Positions 21,514-31,240 are shown, counted from the first letter of the stretch. The stretch: DNA of 64,000 nucleotides from Branchiostoma floridae (GCF_000003815.2 NC_049996.1:1627729-1691728); one strand, 5' to 3'. Notes: generated by a model from the sequence alone, not told the origin. A program made the numbers and translations.

Positions 21514-24500
21514 ATGCCGAGCTATAAACTGACGTACTTCAAGCATTGGGGTCGTGCGGGGGTTCTCAGGCTACTGTTCGCTGCTGGGGGAATAGAGTTT
21601 GAAGACGTCCGGATAGACCGTGAGACCCAGTGGCCGGACTTTAAACCAAGTACGTATATTACAGTTTGTGTAAGTGCAGTATATAGCTGGGCTAACCAGA
21701 TATATTTGCTAAATATTTTTATCACCCTAGTCCTCTGTGAGGATGTCGAGTGTCCTAACCATGTTCCGTTCTAAACATATTATCAAATGCTGAGATAAGT
21801 AAAAATATACAGGAACCGGAACTTACACTCTAGTACTAGCATATATGTAATTAGTTTGTGTTATGAACTAGAGTTCCACGAGCACATACCGTCGCGAAAT
21901 AAGCAAGGCCTTGACGTATTGCTTAAAGAGTACCTATCCAACAAGTAAACGGATGAATGTTTGTAACATCACAAGCTATCTATCAACAAACAGCATACCA
22001 ATCTGTCCATTCTTTCTTGTGTTATTCTCTTTCGAAGTCTAAAACAAAATCGGTCCCTGCAGTACCCCCCCCCCCTACACACACACACTCCCTGTACTAT
22101 AAGAGTTATCTAGTACTGTATCAAATAGATGAAAAATGAAATATGCTAATTTTGTTCAAATTTGACACCAGCGACGCCAATGGGACAGCTCCCAATTCTC
22201 GAGGTGGACGGAACCATTATTTGTCAGAAGAGGGCGATTGGAAGGATGATAGCAAAGAAGGCAGGCAAGTATAAATATGGTTTTAAAACGTACATCAATG
22301 TCTTCACATTCTTATTACGAGGTAGAGATGGAAGTAGCCATTATTTTGCTTTGTCATTTTGTATTTTCTGTCAAATTTCTTTTTTAACCCTATTTAGATC
22401 GGATGGGGGGGGGGGGGGGGGCTTTATGTCATATAAGGCCAGAACGGCTCACGCTAGAGCCACCAACTTTGGTGATTTTCAGACCTATTTCCAGATCGCC
22501 ATGGTTCATCCGTTGTAATTATATTATAGTAATAGTCAGAGTATGTTCAAACAGTCCAACCACGCCCCCTGCCGTTTTTGATTGCTTTGCAGGATTGGCC
22601 GGGAAGACGCCCCTGGAAGAGGCACGGATCGACATGATTGTGGATGGATTAGCGGACATGGAGACCATATTTGCCGGCTTGTACAGGGAAAAGGACGAAA
22701 AGACCAAAGTTAGTAAAAATTGCTGCGCTCTTGTCACAGCTATAATAATCGATTCATTTATTTAGATTTACCATGTTTGTGGAAGGATTGACATAACAGG
22801 TGACTATCACCTTTTCAAGATGTCACCCCGGAGACCAGTCTCAGTCTGTAGGTTTGATCCACTCACACCGGGGAGGTCTCCTACTCTTTTCCATACGTGC
22901 GGTGGGTAATTTAACGTGCGTGGGGTGTGGCGCTCCCCATACACGAGCCTTCATTTAACGTCCTATCAAAAGGACGGCCCTAGCTATATATAGCCAAAGC
23001 TAGGCACTCATTTTCACCCGAGTAAAGTGAGAAAAGTACCTTTCCCAAGGGCACAAGATCGTTGACACGGTAGGTTCGAACTCGAGACCTCTTGGTTCCG
23101 AGCCAAACACGCTACCGCTGCGCAGCGCGATCTCTAGTATTCAAACTGAATTACCTCTTAGGTCACTTTGTCCTTTCTGTGCATGGGCAGTTCTCATCAA
23201 TAATGCTTCAGTTGCAATTAAGCATACCTGGTAATAAAGATGTTATTGCCATGGCAACGATGGTTTCCAAATAGAGGGGAACAAAAGAAAACTCAAACTG
23301 GGAATTGATGGAAGTTCCTGTCATTAAAGATTTTTTACTGCTAGTTCAGAGGGCTAGTCCTAAAGATTGGACCTAATACAAAGAGATTCTGATGCAACTT
23401 GAGACTGTATTATTGTCTCAAGATGCCACTGTTTGTAGATATAGTTACTCTTTGCCACTAGAATATGATAATATTGTATACTCCTGACCATTTATCTGCA
23501 CTTTGTGCATAGCCATCTCACCAGCTTGAATTACCACAGCCCTACTCAAGACTGCTTCTCTGCTTCGAATTCAACATTTTTCTGTTGGTGGGGATAGCTG
23601 ACAGAAAAGAAACGATTTTCCTCTGTTTGGAGAGTAGCACAAGCTCAAGTCATTTAAAGTGTTTTACAGAAGTTTAATGATTACAAAGACATTTTGCTTT
23701 GTGTATTCCAGCTTGAAAATATGAAGAAATTCGCAGGAGAAACCCTGCCGATGTTTCTGAATAACTTCGAGAAACTGGCGAGCTCAAGCGGGCACTTCGT
23801 CGGGGATGTGGTAGGTGGCGCTGTAGTACACAGTGCAGGATATTAGCAAAAACTTCTTCAAATACGCATTCTAAAGTATGGAGACGGTCCTTTTTCCGAG
23901 TAACAGTGTATATAATATGTGTTGCTGTGATAATGACTTATTTTGCATATGTTGAGAGCTTAAAATGTTTCACAAATCACAAATGATTTTGGAATAGCCC
24001 AACTTTGGGAGGGGAAAGTTTTGTTGTTGTTGTTGGCGATTCAGATGTTTAGTTATTGTAATGTCTTCGTGCCTCAAATATTCTGTCAAGGGATTTCAAC
24101 ATATCATGAAGTTTTTATTTGTTTTAGTATGGCGCAAATACTTCATAAGTATCCTGGAAGCTCATCTGGAACTTTTGACCAATTATTGACGTCACGTATC
24201 CGCAAGATCACGTGTCTGTAGCTCTCGCAAGTATACGTCCTGAAGTGATTGGTGATCAGCATTGATCCTGAAGAAGACGACAATGGTTGTTGAAAATTTC
24301 ATTAATGCTCATGTATATATTGCACACTGTACTTCATATTACCTCCACTTACTTACTTAAATTTTATTCTCTTCGTTCTTTAAAGTTGACTTGGGCAGAT
24401 GTGGACTTCTTTGCCATGGTGTTCTTTGCGAAAGATCACCTCCCGTACGACCCCCTGACGGGATACGCGAACTTGACCAAGGTCATTGACAACGTCACGT

Positions 24501-24547
24501 CCAACCCGCGCATCGCGGAATGGATGAAGAAGGAGGCAGCGCAATGA
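21514..24547 (+). CDS. HPGDS-like: Sigma-class glutathione S-transferase, gene 1 of cluster (HPGDS-like), 201 aa
   Basis: Cytosolic GST fold: thioredoxin-like N-terminal domain (about 1-80) and helical C-terminal domain. Family members conjugate glutathione or, in vertebrates, isomerise PGH2 to PGD2. Exons: 21514-21649, 22172-22264, 22593-22708, 23712-23810, 24386-24547 (606 nt). Intron 2 uses a GC donor (GCAG then GCAAGT), required by frame and matching the exon boundary of genes 2 and 3. Catalytic Tyr8 (YKLTYF) and the cis-proline motif (GQLPILEVDG) are present. The SNAIL-type glutathione motif is altered: CQKRAIGR has Lys65 where paralogues and HPGDS have Ser64, and the RGRAE segment reads WGRAG. 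Activity is therefore doubtful even though the frame is intact. Poly(A) signal AATAAA at 24625. A tRNA-type SINE occupies intron 3. Confidence 0.88.
22400..22425 (+). repeat. Poly-G tract
   Basis: Eighteen-odd consecutive G in GST gene 1 intron 2; no other feature. Confidence 0.9.
22800..23135 (-). mobile_element. tRNA-derived SINE in GST gene 1 intron 3
   Basis: Read on the minus strand, the 5' end (near 23135) has a tRNA-like head: GCGCAGCGGTAGCGTGTTTG resembles a pol III A box and GTCTCGAGTTCGAACCTACC contains a B-box-like GAGTTCGAACC. The body contains GGACGTTAAATGAAGGCTCG and GGGGAGCGCCACACCCC. From memory this body resembles the deeply conserved central SINE domains of deuterostomes (Nin-DC type), which is an inference. 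The 3' boundary is approximate. Confidence 0.6.
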
Positions 24548-24624
24548 ATCCTGGGATACCATAAGATGTGGAGTTCATGTAGTAGTCTCTCATTTGCAAT
24601 GGTTGCTCGTAGTGTCATGCAGTC

Positions 24625-24630
24625 AATAAA
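24625..24630 (+). terminator. Poly(A) signal of GST gene 1
   Basis: AATAAA 78 bp after the stop codon, followed by further AATAAA-like words; the same block is present in the upstream fragment at 20495-20665. Confidence 0.7.
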
Positions 24631-25230
24631 GAAATAAAGAATAAATGGACGAAATGAATATTCTTTTGTGTTTTTTTATCTAATTATAGGGATGACATCC
24701 TCTAGTTCTGTAAACCCCCAAACTAATGCGAGCGTGCGAATATACTATTCAAAAGTTTAGCCCCCCAAAAAGTTGCTTCCATTTTGAACACACACACATG
24801 GTGGACAGAATTTTTTTGCCTTGCCGCCAGGCAAGGCTTTACGCCAGCTTTCTTCCATGGTTGGACGGACGTGTTAACCCAGCCCTTCCAAAGCCCCTTC
24901 CAAAGGCCCTTTGTTATTTTGGGTATACAAACAGTTTTAGTAATACAGACAGAGACCAAACTGAAAACCATCATAATATAAGAAGAAACAACTCATGAAT
25001 GGAAACAAAGAAAAAGAATGTGCCATTCCACCCGAGGCAGACTTGCACCCGCCCACCCTTCTGCCAAGAAACGACACATCAAAGCAAACTGGAAATTATA
25101 AAGAGGACTAGAGAGTAGAAGGAGAACACCATAGTGAAGGACTGACCACACATACTGAACATCTAACAGACAATCCACCAATAGCAAAGACAGACTGTAG
25201 CACCAAACAAAGACTACTACGACAAGGACT

Positions 25231-27957
25231 CTAAAAACGTAGAACCAAAACTCCCGTCCGCACACTTGCCCATTTAACAGATTGGCACCACTCAGCCAAG
25301 AAACTTTCAGAACCAAGTCGAACAAACTCCATCTTGAGTTTAAACCTAAGAGCCTCATTGATTAGAGACACCAGCTCAATGTGAGATACGAAATTATTGT
25401 CAAAGAGAGCCTGACACCTGGACCACCAAATCTTAGACCGAGCGACGGCCAAAATGTAGGTGCAGACATCTCTCTTACACTTCTTCAGGGTAGACGACAT
25501 AACACCATAGAGAGCGACCGCGCGAGAAACACGAAAACTAGAGACCACCCATCGCCTAATGAACCCTTCGACCCAAGTCCAGGTCAGGAGCACCTCGCCA
25601 CAAGACCAGATGGCATGGGTAACGGTCTCCGTAGCTCTACAGTTTCTCCTCGGACAAAGAGGGGAAGGAGTTCTGTGCCAAATCGAACAAGTCAAGTAGT
25701 TGGTTTTGAGAGCCCCATGTGCGACCTTCCAGGAAAGCTCCTTTAGGTTATTCTCAAGGAGAGTGTTATGCACCGTTGAAAAAACAAGTGACCAATCAAC
25801 ACCCCGCTCTAAAAAACAAGCGGAAGGGGTATGAGAACGAGCTAAAATGGCAGCTTTGTACAAAGACTGCACGGTGCATATCCTGTCCCAAGTCTTCGAA
25901 GCAGAAGCATTAACAAACTCCAAGGTGAGCTTCCGCATCAAAGAATAGTGAGGTGGAGCCTCAGGAGAGTGGGGGGAACTGTTAGACCACGATGATGGTT
26001 CAAAACGACGGGCAAAAAAACCCAGCCAATATTTTGCCAACTGGACCCATGGAAGATCCGGCCGGTCAAGAATATTGGTAAACGGCCGACAATAAAAACA
26101 ATTGGCCTTCACTCCAAAATCAATGAGATCCCATCCACCTTTGTCCAAAGGTAGCAAAACTGTCTGTCTAGAGACCAGTTCTGCACGATAACTCCAGAAA
26201 AACTTAAAGACGGCTCTCGTAATGTCCTTGACGACTGACTCGGGAGGAGAAAATACAGGAGCAATATACCACAAAGTAGATAAAGCAAGGTTATTAACGA
26301 CGACAACCTTGCCAGCGAAGGATAAAGAGAAGCTGTCCCACCTTCGCAGAACCGCTTCAAACTTAGCTTGCCTCTCCCTCCAGTTGACTAAAGGCATATT
26401 AACACTTCCAAAAGTACCTCCCAATAAACGTATGGATACAGATGTCCATTTAAAATTCTTCGGACAATCGAGTCTTTTCCTCCAACTACCTAGCCAGAGA
26501 CCCATACATTTGTCAAGATTTAAAAGAGACCCGGAACCTCTGTTATACATGTCAATAACAGCAAAGAGCCGGCGGATCGACTCATCGGTTGTAACAATAG
26601 CCGAGTTATCGTCCGCATACTGCGAGATCTTAACTTCACGGCCACCAGGCAACCTGGGGCCGTGAATCGCAGCGTCGGCCCTTACTGTAGCGGCAAATGG
26701 CTCCAAAGAAATTGCGTACAGCAGGGGTGACATAGGGCACCCCTGCCGAACACCTCTTGAGAGAGAAAAAGAAGATGATAGCGACCCATTGACGAGAACA
26801 GCACTGGTAATGTTGTGGTACAATATAGCAACCCATTTGCGGAAAACCGGGCCAAAACCCATCTTCGTAAGAGTCAAGTGAAGAAAATCAATATTCACTC
26901 TATCAAAGGCCTTGGCCTGATCCAGAGAAATGATCGCACAGTCAAAGTTATTCATATTAACATATGTAATGATATCTCTCATCAAAAGTAGGTTACATTG
27001 TATCGACCGGCCTGGTATACCGCATGTCTGGTCAGGACTGATGACCGAGGCGGCAACCATCTTAAGCCTATTGTTAAGGACCTTTGCAAGAATCTTATAA
27101 TCGCAATTTAACAAAGAGATGGGGCGACGGTTCTTCGGGTCCAGAGGGTCCCCTTTTTTTGGAAGGAGAGTAATAACACCAAAACTCTGGCTCTGAGAGA
27201 GCTCGCCAGAAGAAAAAACTTCCTCAAAAACTGAGAGGAGATCCCCGGCAATGACGTCCCAGAAAGCGACATAAAATTCCTTCGGGAGACCGTCACTGCC
27301 AGGGGACTTATTATTCTCCATACTGCACAATGCAGCCCAAAGCTCATCCAATGAAAGAGGACCTTCTAATGAAGAGACTTCATCAGGATCCAAAGACCCT
27401 TCTAAATTGTTACAAAGGTTATTCGCCTCACACTTATCAATAGGCTCAGCACTAAAAAGGTCTTCATAAAATAGCTTAAAAACGTCTAAAATCTCCTCGT
27501 CATCTTGGACAACACGCCCAGTAGAATCTCTGACCGAAGAAATGCGTCGCTGCCTACTTCGGGAAGAGGCCTGGCTTACAAAATACGAGGTACATTTTTC
27601 CCCCTCGACAAATTGCTTGACTCTGGACCGAACAAAAGCACCGCGAGCCTCCTCAGCGGACAACTCGGACAAGGAAGACTTAGTACATTCATACCTACGC
27701 AAGATGTCCGCCGAAGAGGCCCCGTCGTTCATCTTGTTGGTGAGATCGACAAGTTCATTATTCAAGGTAAACATGGACTCCCGTCTCTCCCTAGCCAGTT
27801 CACAAGAAATTCTGATCAGGAGAGAGCGAGTTCTAGCCTTTACATCATCCCACCAGGCTCGCAAAGAAGGAAAACCTGGTTTCAAAGTCTTCCAATTGTT
27901 AAAAGCGAGTTTAAAATCATTTAAAACTTTGTCTCTTTTTAAAATCGAGACATCCAC
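25231..27957 (-). CDS. LINE ORF2, reverse transcriptase part (about 908 codons)
   Basis: Reverse transcriptase of the Tx1-like LINE, which would prime on nicked target DNA. Seen: KSPGSDGLPKEFY (RT0/1), LLPKKGDPLDPKNRRPISLL, GIPGRSIQCNLLLMRDI, ISLDQAKAFDRV (motif A), GVRQGCPMSPLLYAISLEP (motif B), QYADDNSAIV (motif C, catalytic DD), and a C-terminal CPRRNC...THAIWSC zinc-finger-like motif. The frame opens within the sequence that should join it to the endonuclease, in a different frame (overlap 27939-27957), so a one-base change separates the two halves of ORF2. No in-frame stop interrupts the 2.7-kb RT region, so the copy is not old. Confidence 0.88.
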   Translation of the reverse strand: MDVSILKRDKVLNDFKLAFNNWKTLKPGFPSLRAWWDDVKARTRSLLIRISCELARERRESMFTLNNELVDLTNKMNDGASSADILRRYECTKSSLSELSAEEARGAFVRSRVKQFVEGEKCTSYFVSQASSRSRQRRISSVRDSTGRVVQDDEEILDVFKLFYEDLFSAEPIDKCEANNLCNNLEGSLDPDEVSSLEGPLSLDELWAALCSMENNKSPGSDGLPKEFYVAFWDVIAGDLLSVFEEVFSSGELSQSQSFGVITLLPKKGDPLDPKNRRPISLLNCDYKILAKVLNNRLKMVAASVISPDQTCGIPGRSIQCNLLLMRDIITYVNMNNFDCAIISLDQAKAFDRVNIDFLHLTLTKMGFGPVFRKWVAILYHNITSAVLVNGSLSSSFSLSRGVRQGCPMSPLLYAISLEPFAATVRADAAIHGPRLPGGREVKISQYADDNSAIVTTDESIRRLFAVIDMYNRGSGSLLNLDKCMGLWLGSWRKRLDCPKNFKWTSVSIRLLGGTFGSVNMPLVNWRERQAKFEAVLRRWDSFSLSFAGKVVVVNNLALSTLWYIAPVFSPPESVVKDITRAVFKFFWSYRAELVSRQTVLLPLDKGGWDLIDFGVKANCFYCRPFTNILDRPDLPWVQLAKYWLGFFARRFEPSSWSNSSPHSPEAPPHYSLMRKLTLEFVNASASKTWDRICTVQSLYKAAILARSHTPSACFLERGVDWSLVFSTVHNTLLENNLKELSWKVAHGALKTNYLTCSIWHRTPSPLCPRRNCRATETVTHAIWSCGEVLLTWTWVEGFIRRWVVSSFRVSRAVALYGVMSSTLKKCKRDVCTYILAVARSKIWWSRCQALFDNNFVSHIELVSLINEALRFKLKMEFVRLGSESFLAEWCQSVKWASVRTGVLVLRF

Positions 27958-28718
27958 AAGCCAGGCTTCTTCTTCACATCCGGTAAAATTGACAAGGACA
28001 CACAGTCATGGTCTGTAAAATATGCGGGTAAAAAACAGTAGTTTGAAACGACGAGGCATTTAGACGAATAAAATCGGTCCAGCCGACAGGCAATACCTTT
28101 GGTCGGCTGTCTCCAAGTGAAGACCTTTTTAGAAGGATTCTCATGTCTCCAAGAGTCATGCACATTAAAATCGGCGCAAATGTCTTTTAAAACGGTGGAA
28201 CCGCCACTACCATGAGCCGGGTTCCCGCCCCTCTTATCAATATCAACATCTTCAACGCAGTTAAAATCACCGCACAAAATAAGGGGCTCAGCCCCCGACA
28301 GAAACTTATACAAATTTTTAAAAAATCCAGTACGCTCCGCAGAAATGTTAGGAGCATACATGTTACAAACTTTGAAATTACGCGCACCATCGGACAAGAC
28401 GACACAGACAACACGCCCACTGTCGTCACAAGACTTTTTAACCACATCAAAATTGAAAGATGGAGAGAGTAAAATACCCACACCTCTAGATTGGGAGGAG
28501 CCCAATGCCCAAAACGCTTGGCCTCCCCATTCCTTCTCCCAGAGCACCGCTTCAGATGTTGACGAAACATGGCACTCTTGGAGGCAAACAACGTCAAATT
28601 TATGTTGACGGCAAAAGCCGAAAACCTGCCTCCTCTTCTGCGGACTACGGAGCCCACAGACATTGAGTGTAGCAATAAGAACCATGAGGCTACATAGAGA
28701 AGGAATGTCAAACAACAT
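27939..28718 (-). CDS. LINE ORF2, AP-like endonuclease part (about 259 codons)
   Basis: APE-type endonuclease domain that nicks the target. Motifs seen in order: LIATLNVCGLRS, DVVCLQECH (catalytic Glu), SRGVGILL, VCNMYAPN, LILCGDFNCVED (catalytic Asp/Asn), RLDRFYSS and the terminal TDHDCVSLSI (catalytic Asp-His). All expected active-site residues are present. The frame ends about 10 codons after the TDHD motif because of the frame change described for the RT part. The true start may be Met12 (MVLIATLN). Confidence 0.88.
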   Translation of the reverse strand: MLFDIPSLCSLMVLIATLNVCGLRSPQKRRQVFGFCRQHKFDVVCLQECHVSSTSEAVLWEKEWGGQAFWALGSSQSRGVGILLSPSFNFDVVKKSCDDSGRVVCVVLSDGARNFKVCNMYAPNISAERTGFFKNLYKFLSGAEPLILCGDFNCVEDVDIDKRGGNPAHGSGGSTVLKDICADFNVHDSWRHENPSKKVFTWRQPTKGIACRLDRFYSSKCLVVSNYCFLPAYFTDHDCVSLSILPDVKKKPGLWMSRF

Positions 28719-28732
28719 CGGAATGTGAGGAA

Positions 28733-28990
28733 TTAGTGGTACAGATCATCAATTCCTTCCACACCAATTCGGGTAACAAATTGGGGGTGGACATTGTAGA
28801 GGTGCTTGAGACATAACATGGTGGTTTTAAAAAACCTCGAACAATTACCAACCTTACAAGGCACAACGTCCCCGGAGATGCCATGCGCCTTTGCAAGGTG
28901 AGATTTCAAAGACCTAAAACTATGCAAGAGTTCGTCACAACCATGAGAAATAAACTGGTTGCACACAAAGACAGCCTTATTCTTGTACAA
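28733..28990 (-). CDS. LINE-encoded stretch with two C2H2 zinc fingers
   Basis: About 85 codons between ORF1 and ORF2 with two exact C2H2 patterns: CNQFISHGC then X12-H-X4-H (finger 1), and CKVGNC then X12-H-X4-H (finger 2). The frame is the same as the second part of ORF1 and follows its TAG stop (29020-29018) after 9 sense codons without an ATG. So it may be a former C-terminal extension of ORF1 cut off by a nonsense change, a readthrough product, or a separate small ORF. The fingers could bind nucleic acid during integration; that is inference. Confidence 0.6.
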   Translation of the reverse strand: MYKNKAVFVCNQFISHGCDELLHSFRSLKSHLAKAHGISGDVVPCKVGNCSRFFKTTMLCLKHLYNVHPQFVTRIGVEGIDDLYH

Positions 28991-29017
28991 GTCAGAGGAG
29001 ATGACAATGGCTCTCGC

Positions 29018-29980
29018 CTATGCTACCAAATCGGGACTGGGAGCCTGAGAGGCATCCGAAGTATCCTCATCAATGATGAGGCTTCTGGAGCCAACAGTAG
29101 AGTCAGACTCGTTACCGTCCACAGAACGAAGACTCTCCGAGGGAAACTCCTCGATAACAAGACTGGAGTCGGAATCCGGCTCCTTACGAATCTTTTTTCC
29201 TTTCGACAAAGTCTTTGCAGAGGCAGATCCCTCACTGGAATCGCCCCTACACCTTTTCCTGGAATCTTTGTCAGCAATATCAGAGTTGCCATCATGGCAG
29301 CTCTGACAAAGAAAGAGGCGATTATCGCTTTGACAAACTGGGCCCTCACAGAAAGCAAGGAGAGCAGATTCTGGAGTTATGTCTGCCTTGCACTGATGAC
29401 AAGACACCACCTCCAGAGTGATTGTGTAATCCAACTCACAACCCTGACACATGTACCGACGAGTAACAGGTCGGATTGGACTGGCCGCCTTACGCCTCCT
29501 TCTCTGGGACCGGGCGCGAGGGGCCGGTACCGGAGCAGCAGATGTTGAGGGTACCTGCTCGCTAGAAGAGGAAGAAAGGCCAGGCTTGGCCAGAGAAGGA
29601 GCGGCCTCCGACAGCAAGTCCTCAGACGGCTCAACCACCGCGACCGGAGAAAACTTGGTCAGAGAAGGAGCGGCCTCCGACAGCACGTCCTCAGACGGCT
29701 CAACCACCGCGACCGGAGGAGAATCCTCCGGCTCCGCGACCGGAGAAGAAACATCCGACTTCACAGCCGAAGAAGTACCCGGGTCCACACTGCCAGGGTG
29801 ACCTGGAGGCGAAACAGGATCAGATACACCAGACTCTGCGTCAGAAACATGGGCCAGTTCCGACCGATCAGGCTTATTTACAGTCTGAGGAACCCCTCCA
29901 TCATGGTGTTCACGGACCTGACTCACACCTGCCGGGAGCTCTTGGCTCTTAGCCCAACTGGCTCCCATCATGGTGTTCAC
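29018..29980 (-). CDS. LINE ORF1, C-terminal part (Pro/Ser-rich and Cys-rich)
   Basis: Frame-shifted continuation of ORF1. It has a Pro/Ser/Glu-rich linker with an internal in-frame duplication (the PVAVVEPSED...SEAAPSL unit occurs twice, 29590-29720), a basic segment (RSQRRRRKAASP) and a cysteine-rich stretch with CQGC, CHQC, CEGPVC and CQSC pairs that looks zinc-binding, then acidic and serine-rich sequence to a TAG stop at 29018. It was originally continuous with the CCHC part; the 67-bp tandem duplication at the junction changed the frame. Confidence 0.7.
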   Translation of the reverse strand: MNTMMGASWAKSQELPAGVSQVREHHDGGVPQTVNKPDRSELAHVSDAESGVSDPVSPPGHPGSVDPGTSSAVKSDVSSPVAEPEDSPPVAVVEPSEDVLSEAAPSLTKFSPVAVVEPSEDLLSEAAPSLAKPGLSSSSSEQVPSTSAAPVPAPRARSQRRRRKAASPIRPVTRRYMCQGCELDYTITLEVVSCHQCKADITPESALLAFCEGPVCQSDNRLFLCQSCHDGNSDIADKDSRKRCRGDSSEGSASAKTLSKGKKIRKEPDSDSSLVIEEFPSESLRSVDGNESDSTVGSRSLIIDEDTSDASQAPSPDLVA

Positions 29981-30035
29981 GGACCTGACTCACACCTGCC
30001 GGGAGCTCTTGGCTCTTAGCCCAACTGGCTCCCAT
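29902..30035. repeat. 67-bp tandem duplication inside LINE ORF1
   Basis: The unit starting CATCATGGTGTTCACGGACC is present twice in direct tandem with no mismatch seen. 67 is not a multiple of three, so the second copy shifts the reading frame and splits ORF1. Copy identity implies the duplication is recent relative to insertion. Confidence 0.9.
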
Positions 30036-30689
30036 CTTAATCCTGTTTGCGAAGGACAGGGGACAACGGCGAGCCGTATGTCCCTCTGCCCTGCAACTGA
30101 GGCACACAACATCGTTGGTACAATCCATGGCCAAATGCCCAATGGACTGGCATTTGTTGCAAAATGTTACTGCACAATTTGCCGACTCATGGCCTTCCTG
30201 GTTGCATCTCAAGCAGGTACGGGGCTGCCCCACATACCTGAAGAAAACCATCCTCCCGTCATACATTTTCCATGCTGATGGGATATTGCATCCCGGCTTT
30301 AAAACTACTTTGTATTGCCGGTTCCCATTTTTGATGGTCGGTCTGTCCCGGTATGTTACCATACGGGACGTGATGACGGCACAGTATTGATTTAACCAGT
30401 TCCTGACATAGTTGTCATCGAGCTCATACGGAATTCTTGTGGCCGTGACAATTATCTCCGCCGCCGCGTAAGATGACACATCCACGGCGTCTAAACCAGA
30501 CAGTTTCCCCGCATACAATGTACGCTCGTGTACCGAGGAAAATGACACATCGAATGAGTTTGGTCCCAGAGACTGAACAGCCTGAATGCTGCTCATGGGA
30601 GCCGAAACCTCACTCAGCAAAGTAAACACTTGTTCATACGTTAACCGATCACGGTACACGGCAACTTTTATTGAAAGAGGACGCTTCAT
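29949..30689 (-). CDS. LINE ORF1, N-terminal part (RRM-like region and three CCHC knuckles)
   Basis: RNA-binding ORF1 protein of the LINE. It starts MKRPLSIKVAVYRDRLTYEQ, has a region of about 130 residues consistent with an RRM-like fold, then three zinc knuckles of the form CX2CX4HX4C: CLRCNQEGHESANC, CNKCQSIGHLAMDC and CLSCRAEGHTARRC. It ends soon after the first copy of the 67-bp duplication. Retroviral Gag is excluded as an alternative because the downstream ORF2 is APE-endonuclease plus LINE RT. Confidence 0.8.
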   Translation of the reverse strand: MKRPLSIKVAVYRDRLTYEQVFTLLSEVSAPMSSIQAVQSLGPNSFDVSFSSVHERTLYAGKLSGLDAVDVSSYAAAEIIVTATRIPYELDDNYVRNWLNQYCAVITSRMVTYRDRPTIKNGNRQYKVVLKPGCNIPSAWKMYDGRMVFFRYVGQPRTCLRCNQEGHESANCAVTFCNKCQSIGHLAMDCTNDVVCLSCRAEGHTARRCPLSFANRIKMGASWAKSQELPAGVSQVREHHDGSQLG

Positions 30690-31019
30690 AATGCAGCTTT
30701 AACTAGAACCAAATAAAACTAAAAAGGAACCAAAATATGAGCAGACAGAGCTGCCAGAGACCCTGAAAAACACTACCTGTAAATCAGACAGCCTCCACGG
30801 ACTCCACGGGCAGCAAGGGTTGAAAACGTAACGTAACTGAAGGCGTGTAACCAAACTGACACGCTTAAAGAACAACCAAGTACGAACCAATAAACTAGGC
30901 AGCCTCTCCGGGCGCTACTGGTTCTCAAACTAAATTGCTAAATTTGCCAAGGAGCAAGCCCAAGTGGAAATTTCCACTCAGACAAAATGGACACCACTGT
31001 CTGTCTCAACCCTTGAAAT

Positions 31020-31240
31020 GCAAAACAGAGCAGCGTCCTACAATGGATGACCTCTGCCCCCTCTCAGCCCAGTCTATATAATGGGCGGGGGACAGCAGAA
31101 ACTACAATGCTGCAACTAGATGTTGCAGATGCGAAACAGGGCGAACGCCCCACAATGGATGAACCACCTCTGCCCCTCTCAGCCCAGTCAACGCAATGGG
31201 CGGGGGGCAGAAGTAAACCACAATGCTGCAACTAGATTCT
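31020..31240 (-). repeat. LINE 5' region: two ~115-bp promoter-like monomers
   Basis: Two tandem units share CTCTCAGCCCAGTC, AATGGGCGGGG and ACAATGCTGCAACTAGAT blocks. Tandem monomers at the 5' end are typical of internal promoters of some LINEs. On the minus strand they lie directly upstream of ORF1. Confidence 0.65.

Larger units (their letters stand above)
24811..31240 (-). mobile_element. Tx1/L1-type non-LTR retrotransposon (LINE), near full length, coding regions disrupted
   Basis: Order on the minus strand: 5' region with promoter-like repeats (about 31240-30700), ORF1 with RRM-like region, three CCHC knuckles and a Cys-rich region (30689-29018), an in-frame C2H2 zinc-finger stretch (28990-28733), ORF2 with APE-type endonuclease (28718-27939) and reverse transcriptase (27957-25231), and a 3' region ending near a run of A at 24817-24811 (as read on the minus strand). 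The RT motifs and the C-terminal CCHC-like finger place it in the Tx1/L1 group. ORF1 is split by a 67-bp duplication and ORF2 by a one-base frame change, so this copy could not move by itself. No target duplication was identified; both ends are approximate. It lies between GST genes 1 and 2. Confidence 0.85.

Noticed and set aside
29949-30689. CCHC-bearing ORF as a retroviral or LTR-element Gag
   Set aside because: The partner ORF has APE endonuclease and LINE RT, and no LTRs, protease or integrase were seen.
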